64,000 bases of DNA from Mesorhizobium sp. AR10 (lineage in GTDB: Bacteria; Pseudomonadota; Alphaproteobacteria; Rhizobiales; Rhizobiaceae): the NCBI RefSeq assembly GCF_024746795.1, contig NZ_CP080524.1:124001-188000 (forward strand), in the 5' to 3' direction. The position numbers and the translations under genes are program-made. Below are positions 17,923 to 27,377 of this stretch, in pieces. The notes under the pieces were generated by a model. That model made no database searches, was not told where the DNA came from, and saw nothing but the letters and a program-made list of their open reading frames with translations. How positions within the stretch are numbered: position 1 is the stretch's first letter; each line of letters starts with the position of its first letter.

Positions 17923-18228
17923 ATGAAGGCGATCGCGACGCTTGTTGTCATGAGCAGTCTTACCACGCACGCGGCAGCGATCGAGCGGCACGACACTTCG
18001 CAGATGTCTTGCAATGCGATCGGCTCAGCCCTTGAACTGGAGCAACGTTCCATTCTTCGACACCTGTCGTCACGCGTGGAGAACCTTATGCTTTCCGACC
18101 TGTACGTGCGTGATCGTCAGTCCTGCAGCCCCGATCAGACAGCCGTGCCGGCGCGGGTTTCTGCCGAGGGTGGCCCATGCAGCGTCTACCGATGCGCAAC
18201 AGTCACCAAGACGTTCAAGCGGCTCTGA
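17923..18228 (+). CDS. Small secreted cysteine-containing protein
   Basis: 101 residues with a strong ribosome site (AGGAGAG) and a signal peptide ending about TTHAAA. The mature part holds a Cys near its start, then ILRHLSSRVENLMLSDLYV, and a C-terminal CSVYRC. This fits a pattern common among small hypothetical rhizobial periplasmic proteins (GAVILRY...YDRYV...CPVYRC), where four conserved cysteines probably form disulphides. Function is unknown. Its end overlaps the first codons of the thrE-like reading frame. Confidence 0.7.
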   Translation: MKAIATLVVMSSLTTHAAAIERHDTSQMSCNAIGSALELEQRSILRHLSSRVENLMLSDLYVRDRQSCSPDQTAVPARVSAEGGPCSVYRCATVTKTFKRL

Positions 18229-19534
18229 AGCGCCCCGGCAATATGCAGGCGGAACTGCACGCCGCCAACGATGTGGCGCACGTCACCTTGCGCCTGGGCC
18301 GGCTGATGCTGGTCAACGGGGCGGATACCGCGCGCGTGCAGGCAGGCGTGGCCACGCTGGCGCGACGCCTGGGCTATCAGGTGCAGCTGTTGGTCCACGC
18401 CGAGGGCCTGCTGCTCACGCTGGAGGACGAGCACTCGTTCCGCACCAAGCTCAGTCACGCAATACCGGGGATAACGGTCAACATGGGCGCGCTTGCTGCG
18501 CTCGACGACATCATCTGGAAGACATCGACTGTACCTGACATAGAGACTATCGACCGACAACTCGATGTGGTGGAACGCGCCGGCAACCGCTATCCGCACT
18601 GGCTGGTCGCGATCGGCATGGGGGTGACCGCCGCCTCGCGGCGAGGCTGTTCGGCGGCGCATGGCCCGTCGTCGGCGTGTCCGTGCTGGTCGGCATCGTC
18701 AGCCTGCTGCTGCGCCAGCGTTTTGCCGCATCGTCGGTGAACCCGATTGCTACCGCCGCACTGGTTGCTCTGGCGAGCGGGCTGGTCGGAGCGCTTGCGA
18801 TGAAGGCGTTTCCCGATGCGTCGCCGACCTTGTGCCTCGTCGCGGCCGGCATGATCCTGGTTCCCGGCTTGCCTCTCATCAATGGCGTGCGCGAAACGCT
18901 TGGCGGTCATGTCGGCGCGGGCCTGGCGCGGCTGATGGTGGGTGCGATCACCGTCATGGCCATCGCCTTCGGACTGTTCCTTGCCGCGAGCCTTGCCGGC
19001 GACACGCTGCCCGTCGACAGTGGGCCTGCGTTGCTTCCGGTCGGCGAGGATCTGCTCTTTTCCGCGCTTGCAGCGACTGGCTTTGCGCTGCTGTTCAACG
19101 TGCCTCCCAAGGCGGCCTGGGCATGCATGCTGTGCGCAATGACGGGGCATGGCCTGCGCACCGCGCTCGGGCATATGGACCTGAAATATGGTGGCCGGCT
19201 CGCTGGTGGGCGCGTTTGCGGCGGGCCTGCTCGCACGCCGTCTCGCACAGCATTTCAAGATACCGGTCATCACCTTCGCCTTTCCCGGCGTCGTCGCGAT
19301 GATTCCGGGGGCTACGCTTTCCGCGCCGGCATAGGCGGGCTCGGCATCATGAATGCCGGGGCGAATGCCCCGCTCGCGCTGATCGGCGACACGATCGGAC
19401 CGGCGATCACAGCGATCCTGATGACCGCAGCGATCGCAGTCGGCCTGTCATTGGCGCTCGCCGCCCCGTTCGTGACCTCCACCCGCAATCAATCGACCCG
19501 ACGGGAACTTCACGATAGTTCGTTCGCGCGTTGA
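18177..19534 (+). pseudogene. thrE-like threonine/serine exporter, frameshifted at three places
   Basis: The soluble N-terminal domain (RLGRLMLVNGADTARVQAGV, HAEGLLLTLEDE) and the later membrane domain (LVPGLPLINGVRETLGGH, RAGIGGLGIMNAG) belong to the ThrE/DUF1212 exporter family. Reading requires a missing base at about 18639 (TASRRGC should read TAS-L-ARLFGG), an extra base at about 19187 and another missing base at about 19318; the frame between the last two (VAGSLVGAFAAGLLARRLAQ, VITFAFPGVVAMIPGAT) is clear. Three single-base changes in an otherwise well-kept gene mean either recent decay or sequencing errors. The start may be 18243, avoiding overlap with the secreted protein. Confidence 0.8.
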
Positions 19535-19551
19535 TTGCGATTGGTCCAAGG

Positions 19552-21525
19552 TCAAAGTTTGAACAGCTGCCTGATACGCGCCCGCAGGGGCGGTATCGTC
19601 GACGCGGCGTTGGCTCCGTCGCCTCGGCCGAGCCGAAGCTGCTCCGATGCGTTCCTCTTCGCGAGGAGCAGGGCCAGTTCATCGGCGATCGCGGGGCGAT
19701 CCCGCAACAACGGCGCCAGGTCCTCCTGTGTGATCTCATAAACGACCACGAACGTAAGCGCCCTGACACTGCCCAACTCGCCGGCTTCCGTTAGGAGACC
19801 GCCTTCGCCGAGGCAGTCGCCGGGCGCAAGACGGCCCAGTATCATCTCGCTTGCGCCGTCGCGTCGGTTGACGGTTACAACGCCGCTGCGCACGATCATC
19901 AGTGACTTCAACACCTCGCCTTGCTCCGCGACGGTCTCACCCTTCCGGAACGTCCGGCGCGTCATCGTCGAAGCGAGCGCTTCCTTCTCATCCTCGGTCA
20001 GCGGCGCAAACAGCGGGATCGCGTCCAGAAGCCGCCGCGGTGTCGTATGGAAGCCGAAGGGCATCTCGACCTCGTTCGGTTCTGAAAAAGCCGGGCCAAC
20101 GGCTCCCAAGGGGGCAGCAAGAGTGAGTCCGGCAGCCTTTGCATGACGGAAGATCAGGTCGAAAACCTCACTCTTTGCCTTACCCGCGAGGGCTCTGTCT
20201 GCGACCCTGAAAGCGAGTTCCAGCTCCACCGCGCCTCCGTCCAGCGACACTATTTGTACACCCGGCTCCGGTTGCGCCAATATCGAATTGCTGCTCAGGA
20301 GAACCGATCGCATGACATCTGCCATCGTGGATGGCGCAGTGCTTGGCCGGAACCGGACCGGGAGCGTCACGCCGTGGCTCCGCTCGGGACTGCTGAGATT
20401 GGTCAGCCTTGCTTTCGCAAGGTCGCTGTTGGGGACAACCACCAGGTCGTTTGTACCCGTCAGAAGATGGGTGGCCCGCCAATTCGTCTCCACCACCTTG
20501 CCTTCGATGCCGTTGCTCAACACCAGCCAATCGCCGATCCCGTAAGGCTTGGCGAGATTGAGTGCTATGCCCGAGAAGACATCGCCCAGAGTGCTCTGCA
20601 GGGCAAGGCCAAGCACAATGGCGACCGCGCCGGACGTGGCGATCAGTGTTCCAACTGGGGCGTTGAAGACGTAGGCAATGATCGAGAGGACCGCTGCAAC
20701 ATAGATGATACCGACGACAAGATCCTGAAGAAGCCGCCCCTCACGTGGCTTTTGTTCGAGGACGAGAAAGACGCGGACCACGCCGATGAGGGACCATGCT
20801 GCATTGATCCACCAGATCACCTTGACGATGTCCAGGAATACGCGCTCCAGCGTAGAGATGTCGGCCGGACCAACCGCATACGGTATGATCCCGTGATAGA
20901 GCAGCAGCGCCGTAAGCGCCAAAAAGAATGCCAGCTGACCGACCAGACGCAGCGTCGGGCGGCCGCGAAGCAGAATGCGCGTAACCAGTGCACCGATCGC
21001 CGCGAGCACGCCGGTCTGGACGATGGGATCCGCGATGACGTCGGATAGGTGTGCGTAATTGACCATGGGATTGGGAGCCACATATTGTTCAACGACAAGA
21101 GGACCAGCTGTGAAGGCCCTACTATGCGGGCCTGCCTCAACTTCGGCGGTGGCGGCTGAGACTGCCGCTCGAATTGGATTGGAAGTCATGTTGCGGCCAG
21201 TGAAGAACTGCTTGTTGAAGAGGACGGTCACATGCGGCAGCCGCCCGCGCACGATGTCCCGCTCAAGATTTTCAGGGATGTATACGGAAGCGATAGCTTT
21301 GCCGGAACGCACCGCGGCCTCGGCCTCATGGAGTTCGCAGGAGCGCATCGTTACCTTGACCCCGGGTGCAGAACAGATTGCCTCAACGAAGCTGCCGGAT
21401 ACTGCCGATCTGTCCTGATCCATCACCTCTACGGGAAGGTCCCGGACGATTGCCCTTCTGACTATGGCGCACAAAATCGACGGCAGCTTTTCGGGTCTTC
21501 TTGCCGCGGCCACAACCGAGCTCAT
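19552..21525 (-). CDS. Chimeric protein: ABC-2 extracytoplasmic domain + MscS channel + cNMP-binding domain
   Basis: About 657 residues. Residues 1-170 are a paralogue of the first extracytoplasmic domain of the neighbouring permease (VMDQDRSAVSGSF, ASVYIPENLERDI, LFNKQFFT, GPLVVEQYV), but the first membrane helix is lost. From LSDVIADPIVQTG onward it is an MscS-type channel: several helices, the pore segment VAIVLGLALQSTLGDVFSGIAL, and the beta domain GDWL...GKVVETNWRATHL. A cyclic-nucleotide-binding domain follows (about 505-620, LIVRSGVVTVNRRDG, LAPGDCLGEGGLLTEAG). MscS-cNMP proteins are known; this N-terminal addition is not one I recognise. It lies a few bases after an HlyD-like gene. 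Start at ATG 21525 or TTG 21540. Confidence 0.85.
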   Translation of the reverse strand: MSSVVAAARRPEKLPSILCAIVRRAIVRDLPVEVMDQDRSAVSGSFVEAICSAPGVKVTMRSCELHEAEAAVRSGKAIASVYIPENLERDIVRGRLPHVTVLFNKQFFTGRNMTSNPIRAAVSAATAEVEAGPHSRAFTAGPLVVEQYVAPNPMVNYAHLSDVIADPIVQTGVLAAIGALVTRILLRGRPTLRLVGQLAFFLALTALLLYHGIIPYAVGPADISTLERVFLDIVKVIWWINAAWSLIGVVRVFLVLEQKPREGRLLQDLVVGIIYVAAVLSIIAYVFNAPVGTLIATSGAVAIVLGLALQSTLGDVFSGIALNLAKPYGIGDWLVLSNGIEGKVVETNWRATHLLTGTNDLVVVPNSDLAKARLTNLSSPERSHGVTLPVRFRPSTAPSTMADVMRSVLLSSNSILAQPEPGVQIVSLDGGAVELELAFRVADRALAGKAKSEVFDLIFRHAKAAGLTLAAPLGAVGPAFSEPNEVEMPFGFHTTPRRLLDAIPLFAPLTEDEKEALASTMTRRTFRKGETVAEQGEVLKSLMIVRSGVVTVNRRDGASEMILGRLAPGDCLGEGGLLTEAGELGSVRALTFVVVYEITQEDLAPLLRDRPAIADELALLLAKRNASEQLRLGRGDGANAASTIPPLRARIRQLFKL

Positions 21526-21543
21526 CCGACGAACCTTCAAGTC

Positions 21544-22521
21544 CTACGGTTGAGTGGTGAGCCAGACGGTCATGCCGGGCTCCAGCCCTTCGGCATTGCC
21601 GTTTGGATCAAGGCGCAGGCGGAAGGAATTGAGATCGTGGTCGCCGACGGCGCGGGCCGCCCGCCAGGTCGCGAATTCCCCCAGTGGACGCAGTTCCGTC
21701 ACGCGAGCATCGATTTGGCGCCCGTTCTGCACCGTCAGCGCTAGCGTTTTGCCGAGCGTTATTTCGTGCAGATCGTCTTCACGCAGCGTGAAAGCGAACC
21801 AGGCCTGACCATCCGCCTCCATCGTCATCACCGGCTTTCCCGGGTCAATGATCTCGCCCGGCTCGGCAACGCGGATGCCTATTGTACCGTCCGTCGGTGC
21901 CGTCAGTCTGGTCTTGTCCAGCTGGGCCTGGAGATCCCCGACCGTCGCCTCGGCCAGCGCCACTTGGGCATCGGCCAGAGCACGCTCTTCGGCGGTGGGA
22001 CCGGCGCTCGCTTCTGCAGCTTGCGCCCGTTTGAGATCAAGGTCGGCTTTCGCCTTTGCAAGTGAGGCCGAGCTCGTGTCGAGCGTTTGCTTGCTGGCGA
22101 AGTCCTTGCCGGCAAGTGCCGATGCGCGGTCATACTGTTGCTGGGCGAGCAGAAGGTTAGCTTGCGACATCTGGATGGCCTGGTTGGCGATTGCCACCTC
22201 TTCCGTCCGCGCGCCCGAATAGACCTGATCTCGCTGTGCTTTGGCGCTCGTCGCGGCGGCTTTGGCTTCACCGACAGCTGCTGTCAGTTCCGGATTGTCA
22301 AGCACGGCAAGAAGATCGCCCTGGTGTACATGCTGGCCCGGAATGACGGCCACCGTTGCCAGTCGCCCCGTAGCGTCGGGGGCGATGCGAATCTCGGTCT
22401 GCCGAACCATGCCGGCGATCGGTGGCTTTGCCTGCTCTGCCGACGCTTCGCAGACGCCGCAGATTATCGCGCCTGCCGCAGCCAGTGCGATTGCAGAACC
22501 ATATCGCGGTCTAGCGAGCAT
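21544..22521 (-). CDS. HlyD-family periplasmic adaptor of an efflux system
   Basis: 325 residues from the ATG at 22521 (GGAGG seven bases upstream), which overlaps the stop of the double permease by 11 bases. A signal peptide ends near CEASAEQ. The biotinyl-lipoyl half-motifs (IAPDATGRLATVAVIPGQHVHQGDLLAVLDNPEL and LTAPTDGTIGIRVAEPGEI) flank a long alpha hairpin with LLLAQQQYDRASALAGKDF, and a beta-barrel domain follows. The adaptor should bridge an inner-membrane transporter to an outer-membrane channel, but no outer-membrane factor is nearby. It differs from the adaptor at 24853-26010 by having a cleavable signal rather than a membrane anchor. Confidence 0.9.
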   Translation of the reverse strand: MLARPRYGSAIALAAAGAIICGVCEASAEQAKPPIAGMVRQTEIRIAPDATGRLATVAVIPGQHVHQGDLLAVLDNPELTAAVGEAKAAATSAKAQRDQVYSGARTEEVAIANQAIQMSQANLLLAQQQYDRASALAGKDFASKQTLDTSSASLAKAKADLDLKRAQAAEASAGPTAEERALADAQVALAEATVGDLQAQLDKTRLTAPTDGTIGIRVAEPGEIIDPGKPVMTMEADGQAWFAFTLREDDLHEITLGKTLALTVQNGRQIDARVTELRPLGEFATWRAARAVGDHDLNSFRLRLDPNGNAEGLEPGMTVWLTTQP

Positions 22522-24853
22522 CGGACACCCTCCGACCCATGGTGAATCTGGCTGAGGCGATAGCAAGGATTGCGTAAACGCCCGTCAGCACCCACAGCCA
22601 CATCCAGTCTTTCGAGACGTCCGTCACACTCGCTCCCATCTGGTTAACCCGCACCAGGCCGTCGATCCCGAAGGTGCTGGGAAGGATGAAGCTGGCCGTC
22701 CGAAGCATTGGCGGGATCGCTTCCAGCGGCCATGCAACGCCGACCAGAAAGAAGATCGGAAGACTGATGGCGATGAGCAAGAGAACCGCGGTTTCGCGCC
22801 GCTTGAACCAACTGCCAACGAACTGGCCAAGCAGGCTGACCGAGAGAATGTAGGGAATGGCCAGGACGATCAGGTCGAGCACATGATCGTTTGCCGAAAA
22901 ACCGTAGACCCTCGACAGCACGATGAGGAACAGCGCGAAGCCCGGTAACGCAAGCAACAGATGCGCAAGACTTTGACCAATCACCGCTGACACAGTGCCA
23001 CGACGGCGGCGCGCCTGGTGGCCACCCTGCTCGTAGGCCACCCCACCCAGCGTTGCCGACCCCATCAGCAGCGTCTGCTGCAGGATCAACAAAAAAGCGG
23101 CAGGAACGACGTAGCTGCCATAGCCGCCGGTGGGATTGAAAAGAGGCTGGTTCAATATCTCCACAGGCGAGCTTTTCGCGAGAGCCGCCCGGTAGAGGCT
23201 TCCATCCGGCCGGGCGCTGCGCGCCGCGAGATCCGCTGTGACCGCGCCCACGCCTTCCTGAATGCCCTGCAGTGTCCGGTTGTAGAGCAGGAAATAGGCT
23301 GAATCGACATAGGCAGGCAGTCTGGCCTGATCGCCCTTCAGGATGTCGCGCTCGGTCCCTGCCGGAATGCTCAGGATGCCGAACACTTCCCGGTGGACGA
23401 GCGCGGCCTGCGCTTCGGCCAGCGTCGTTGGTCGAAGCGTCACCTTCACCGCTTCGTCAGCATTGACGGCCTGGATGATCGTGCGGCTGATATCGGAGGA
23501 ATCACTGTCCACGACGGCAATGGGGATGTCCTTGATAAGTTGGCCTAGATAGGGCTGCGGGTAGAACACGCCGTAGATGATCGGCGCCAGAACGATCAGG
23601 CTGAAGGCGCTGCGGTCACGGATGATCCGGCCATATTCGTCCGTGAATGCTCGAACAATGCCGATCCTTCCTCCAGCGCTGTCTTGTTCAGGGGCTTCGA
23701 CCGCCTCTGGCAGCGGATGCCGAGCAACAGATCGCAACTTCAGCCAGGCCAGGCCGAAATAGAGGACTGCCAATCCGCCCAGCATCATGAAAGGCTCGGC
23801 GGAATTCCCGACCGGTACGCCACGGGCCGCCTGGTCGAACAGGATCTGGATGTACCAGCGTAGCGGCAGCATTGCACCCCAGGCACGGGAGAAGACGTTC
23901 ATGGCCAACACCGGAAAGCCGACGCCGGCGAAGCCGAATGCCGGCGAACAGATGATGCCGGTCAGGCTCAGACCAAAGGCAAGGTTCCTGACGAGAAGCT
24001 GGAGAAGCGCCCCCAACGACAGATAGGCAATGATCAGTAAGCAAGCGCCGGCAGCCACCAGCACCGGGTCCCCGCGGAAGGGTATTTCGAAGATGCCGTG
24101 AATGGTCCCCAGCCCGACAGCCATCATGACGAGGAAGATGCCGAAATAAGGTGCCAGTTTGCCGACGAGCGCGATGAGCATGCTATCGCCGGCCGTCGCC
24201 AGCCATTCCCGCATGTTGCGCGACCCGAACTCGGAGCCGACCGCATAGCCGGCGGAAATTGCGGTCACGATATGGAGCACGGTCGGCAGGATCGCTCGCA
24301 AAAGGAACTGCGCATAGTTCAGCGCGGGATTGGTGAGAACGTATTGCTCGACGACAAGCGGACCAGGCGTGAAGGCGGCCGTGCGTGGCTCCGCCGGCAG
24401 GTCGGCAACGGCTGCCGATATCGCCGCCTGCAGCGAATTCGAGGCGACGTTACCGGGCGTGAAGAACTGCTTGTTGAAGAAGATCACGACCTGCGGCCGG
24501 CGCCTCGCCGCGATATCGCGTTCGAGATTCTGTGGGATATAGACCGCAGCGATGGCCTCGCCGGAGCGGACGGCATGCATGGCTCCATTGAGATCGGAGG
24601 AACGTCTCGTAAGGCTGACGCCCGGCGCCGCGCTGATCGCCTGCACGAAGGTTTCGGACGTTCTCGACCTGTCCTGATCGACCACGTCGACCCGGAGATC
24701 ACGGATGACCGCATTGCTGAATGTGGCGGCAAGGATCGCAAACGCAATCAACGGGATACCGACGACGAGCAGCAGGGCGACCTTGTCGCGCAAAATCCAG
24801 ACCACCTCGCGGCGAGCGACATCGACAATACCGAAACGACGCCCGCTCATCAT
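22511..24853 (-). CDS. Double ABC-2-type permease (two fused halves)
   Basis: 780 residues from the ATG that overlaps the upstream stop as TGATG; the open frame continues upstream without coding character. Two similar halves, each with one helix, a large extracytoplasmic domain (VDVVDQDRSRTSETF in the first, IAVVDSDSSDISRTI in the second) and about five C-terminal helices, like two YhgE/YbhR-type permeases joined. Such permeases need an ATP-binding subunit; none is encoded between 19 and 28 kb. It lies between two HlyD-family adaptors in a coupled operon, so a drug, lipid or polysaccharide exporter is likely. Confidence 0.9.
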   Translation of the reverse strand: MMSGRRFGIVDVARREVVWILRDKVALLLVVGIPLIAFAILAATFSNAVIRDLRVDVVDQDRSRTSETFVQAISAAPGVSLTRRSSDLNGAMHAVRSGEAIAAVYIPQNLERDIAARRRPQVVIFFNKQFFTPGNVASNSLQAAISAAVADLPAEPRTAAFTPGPLVVEQYVLTNPALNYAQFLLRAILPTVLHIVTAISAGYAVGSEFGSRNMREWLATAGDSMLIALVGKLAPYFGIFLVMMAVGLGTIHGIFEIPFRGDPVLVAAGACLLIIAYLSLGALLQLLVRNLAFGLSLTGIICSPAFGFAGVGFPVLAMNVFSRAWGAMLPLRWYIQILFDQAARGVPVGNSAEPFMMLGGLAVLYFGLAWLKLRSVARHPLPEAVEAPEQDSAGGRIGIVRAFTDEYGRIIRDRSAFSLIVLAPIIYGVFYPQPYLGQLIKDIPIAVVDSDSSDISRTIIQAVNADEAVKVTLRPTTLAEAQAALVHREVFGILSIPAGTERDILKGDQARLPAYVDSAYFLLYNRTLQGIQEGVGAVTADLAARSARPDGSLYRAALAKSSPVEILNQPLFNPTGGYGSYVVPAAFLLILQQTLLMGSATLGGVAYEQGGHQARRRRGTVSAVIGQSLAHLLLALPGFALFLIVLSRVYGFSANDHVLDLIVLAIPYILSVSLLGQFVGSWFKRRETAVLLLIAISLPIFFLVGVAWPLEAIPPMLRTASFILPSTFGIDGLVRVNQMGASVTDVSKDWMWLWVLTGVYAILAIASARFTMGRRVSDAR

Positions 24854-26010
24854 CAGTGCACCCCGTTCCAATCCGCGTAAGCGCTCATGCCGGGCCTGAG
24901 GTCGGGGAGCTTGTCGACTGGATAGGCCCGCACCTCGAAGGTCCTCAGATCGAAGTCGCCCGTCGCACGCGTTGCGCGCCACCCGGCATACTCGCCGCGG
25001 GTGGCGATGGTCCGCACCTCGACAGTTATGGGCATGTCACCAAGTGCAGGGATTTTGATCGTGAACCTGTCTCCTACCTTCAGACCCTTCACCAGATCCT
25101 CGCGGAGATCGAAATGCACCCAGACGTCGCTGAGGTCGACCAGCGAGAGCAACGGCACTCCGGGCGAGACATATTCGCCCACCTCCACACCGACCTGATA
25201 GACTTGCGCTGCAATCGGCGCTTTGACGGTCATCTCGTCGACCTGTGCCTGCAAGGTCGCGATCGCGGCCTCGGCCTTGGCGACCGCAGCTTTTGCCACG
25301 CCGCGTTCCTCGGCGGTATGGCCAGCGACAGCTTCCTGATAGGCGAGCCTTGCTTGCTCCAGAGTTCGCGTCGCCACGTCCAGCGACGCTGTCGCGTCGT
25401 CGAGCTTTGCGACCGGCTCGAAGCCGCCCTCGGTGACCTGCTTGACCCGGTCGTAGGTCTGTTGGGCAAGCGTCAAATTGGCCTGCGCCGACGCGACCGC
25501 CGCCTTGCGTTCCGCAACCTCCTCGGCGCGCGTGCCGACCTGTATGCGCGTGAAGTCCGCCTGAGCGACGATCCTTGCTGCCTCCGCCTCTTTGAGCTTG
25601 GTCAACAGCTCCGGATTATCGATCGCCACCAGCAATTGCCCGGCCGTGATATTGTCGCCGCGCGACACCGGTCGCCGTCCGACCCTGCCATCGATGCGAG
25701 CCGCAATATCGACGCGTGTGGCATCAGCTTCACCTTGCACCAGGAGCGGCTGCGGCCGAACGAGATACCACAATGACAACCCAACGATCGCCAGCACGCT
25801 GAGCACAACGATGATCGCCGCCATTTTGGAGGTTCTGGGCGGCTCAGCGGCAGCGAGTTGGACTGATGTGGGCGCTCGGCGATCCAGTTGCGGCAATTCA
25901 TCCTGTCTCGCAGTCGCACCGGGTTCGACCGGTGCGACGCTCCCCACCGGCGGCGACTCATCAGTCGAAACTGACGTCTTGTTCATCGGGTCACGCGACA
26001 TATCCGGCAC
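24853..26010 (-). CDS. HlyD/EmrA-like membrane-anchored adaptor
   Basis: 385 residues, with nearby alternative starts at codons 4 and 9. After a polar N-terminal stretch of about 60 residues comes one membrane helix (MAAIIVVLSVLAIVGLSLWYL), then the lipoyl half-motifs (IAARIDGRVGRRPVSRGDNI and VKAPIAAQVYQVGVEVGEYV) around a coiled hairpin, and a beta barrel (VWVHFDLREDLVKGLKVGD). This is the layout of EmrA-type fusion proteins. It leads the efflux operon, 113 bases after the patatin gene, and its stop codon overlaps the start of the double permease. Confidence 0.9.
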   Translation of the reverse strand: MPDMSRDPMNKTSVSTDESPPVGSVAPVEPGATARQDELPQLDRRAPTSVQLAAAEPPRTSKMAAIIVVLSVLAIVGLSLWYLVRPQPLLVQGEADATRVDIAARIDGRVGRRPVSRGDNITAGQLLVAIDNPELLTKLKEAEAARIVAQADFTRIQVGTRAEEVAERKAAVASAQANLTLAQQTYDRVKQVTEGGFEPVAKLDDATASLDVATRTLEQARLAYQEAVAGHTAEERGVAKAAVAKAEAAIATLQAQVDEMTVKAPIAAQVYQVGVEVGEYVSPGVPLLSLVDLSDVWVHFDLREDLVKGLKVGDRFTIKIPALGDMPITVEVRTIATRGEYAGWRATRATGDFDLRTFEVRAYPVDKLPDLRPGMSAYADWNGVH

Positions 26011-26123
26011 CGTATGTCTCCGTTTGGTCTGGACAACGCCTGATGGCGATTGTCATCGTGTCTCGACCTGCTCTTCCAATGAGCTTGCGCTCTTGTCGGA
26101 GGCCTTCGAAAGCTGCCGACGCA

Positions 26124-27377
26124 TCACAGCCCTTCATCGGAAGGCTCATCAAATCCAGGCGGCGTCTTTTTCCACGGCACGCCGTTGCGGCCCATCTCGT
26201 AGCCTTCTGCGTACAGCGCGCGCATGAACCTGTTGTCGAACGGGCTCTTCGCCGCCACGGTGAAGTTCGCCGGGATGTCTATGGCGTTGAAGTCGATCCC
26301 ATCGCGTTTGGCGATAGCGTAGAGCCGATAGAGGTCGCCGATGGCTTGCGTCTTGATCAGCGACGACACCGCCTTCTCGGCGATATCCGGCAAGGTGGCT
26401 TTGACCGAGCTGTATTCGGGCGTGGTGCGACCATTGCGGATCACGTACAGCCGCGCCTTGACCCTGGTGTGGAAGGTCTTGTCGAGTTCGCCGAGCGTCA
26501 GGCCGGCTGGCATGAGGAAGACCTCGTTGGCGGTGCCGCCGTCGACATGCATCTCGTGATAGGTCCTGCCGGCCGCGGTCACTTTCAGGTTGACGGGTGG
26601 AAAGATGCCTGGAATAGACGTGGAGGCGAGGATGACCTCGTTGAACAGTTTCTTGCGATCCGGCCGCCCGCTCGCTGCAATGGCCCCCATGTCCCAGATG
26701 ACGGCGCGATCGGCATCGAGATTGGTCGTGCCGACAAACAGGCGACGTCCCTTGGCGTACTCGCCGGCGATCTTCGCAAGCATGTCGTCCGTTATGTGTT
26801 CGTCGAGCATTTTGGCGAGCGGCGCATTGCTGGTGAACGAACCGCTTGAGAGCGCTCCGAGAAAACTGTGCTTTGTATAAATGTTGGCGTCGCTGACCTC
26901 GGTGAACCCATCCTTGAGCTCGCCGTCATAGGCTGGCCCCAGGAACGCAAAGGGTGCAATGAGCGCGCCTGCGCTAATCCCGGTGACGATGTCGAACTTT
27001 GGCCTGGTCCCGGCTTTCGCCCAGCCTGCAAGAATCCCGGCTCCGAAGGCGCCGCTGCTGCCACCGCCCGACAGCGTAAGAGCGTTGAGCTCTCTTATGT
27101 TTATGGACGGATCGGTTTTCGACGCTTTCAGTCGCTCATCGTGGAATCGGACAAGTCGTCCGGCCGGATAGCTGGCGTAGGAATCACCCCATATTCGGAT
27201 GTCGTGCTGATACCCAGGCGGCTCGGCCGCCGACGCGAATTGCTGTGGGACGCTATCTCTGGGAGAGGCCGCAATGCATGCCGTGAGCTGGCTTGCGCAC
27301 AGGCCAAGCGCAATCATTCTCGCCCCCGCCCTCCGGGAACAATGGATGAGGTTCCAACCACGCTGAAAGATGCGCAT
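26124..27377 (-). CDS. Patatin-like phospholipase, predicted lipoprotein
   Basis: 417 residues from the ATG at 27377; a shorter start at 27317 is possible, and the open frame upstream looks non-coding. A lipoprotein signal ends in the lipobox LTAC. The patatin fold shows the oxyanion loop SGGGSSGAFGAG, the nucleophile motif GISAG, and the DGG of HVDGGTANE supplying the catalytic aspartate, so acyl-ester hydrolysis at the envelope is expected. The active-site set is complete. It stands upstream of the efflux genes on the same strand and probably shares their transcript. Related secreted patatins act on phospholipids or storage polymers. Confidence 0.9.
   Translation of the reverse strand: MRIFQRGWNLIHCSRRAGARMIALGLCASQLTACIAASPRDSVPQQFASAAEPPGYQHDIRIWGDSYASYPAGRLVRFHDERLKASKTDPSINIRELNALTLSGGGSSGAFGAGILAGWAKAGTRPKFDIVTGISAGALIAPFAFLGPAYDGELKDGFTEVSDANIYTKHSFLGALSSGSFTSNAPLAKMLDEHITDDMLAKIAGEYAKGRRLFVGTTNLDADRAVIWDMGAIAASGRPDRKKLFNEVILASTSIPGIFPPVNLKVTAAGRTYHEMHVDGGTANEVFLMPAGLTLGELDKTFHTRVKARLYVIRNGRTTPEYSSVKATLPDIAEKAVSSLIKTQAIGDLYRLYAIAKRDGIDFNAIDIPANFTVAAKSPFDNRFMRALYAEGYEMGRNGVPWKKTPPGFDEPSDEGL

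Noticed and set aside
24721..25776. 351-codon plus-strand open frame over the EmrA-like adaptor
   Set aside because: Antisense shadow; Arg/His/Asp-rich and without domains.
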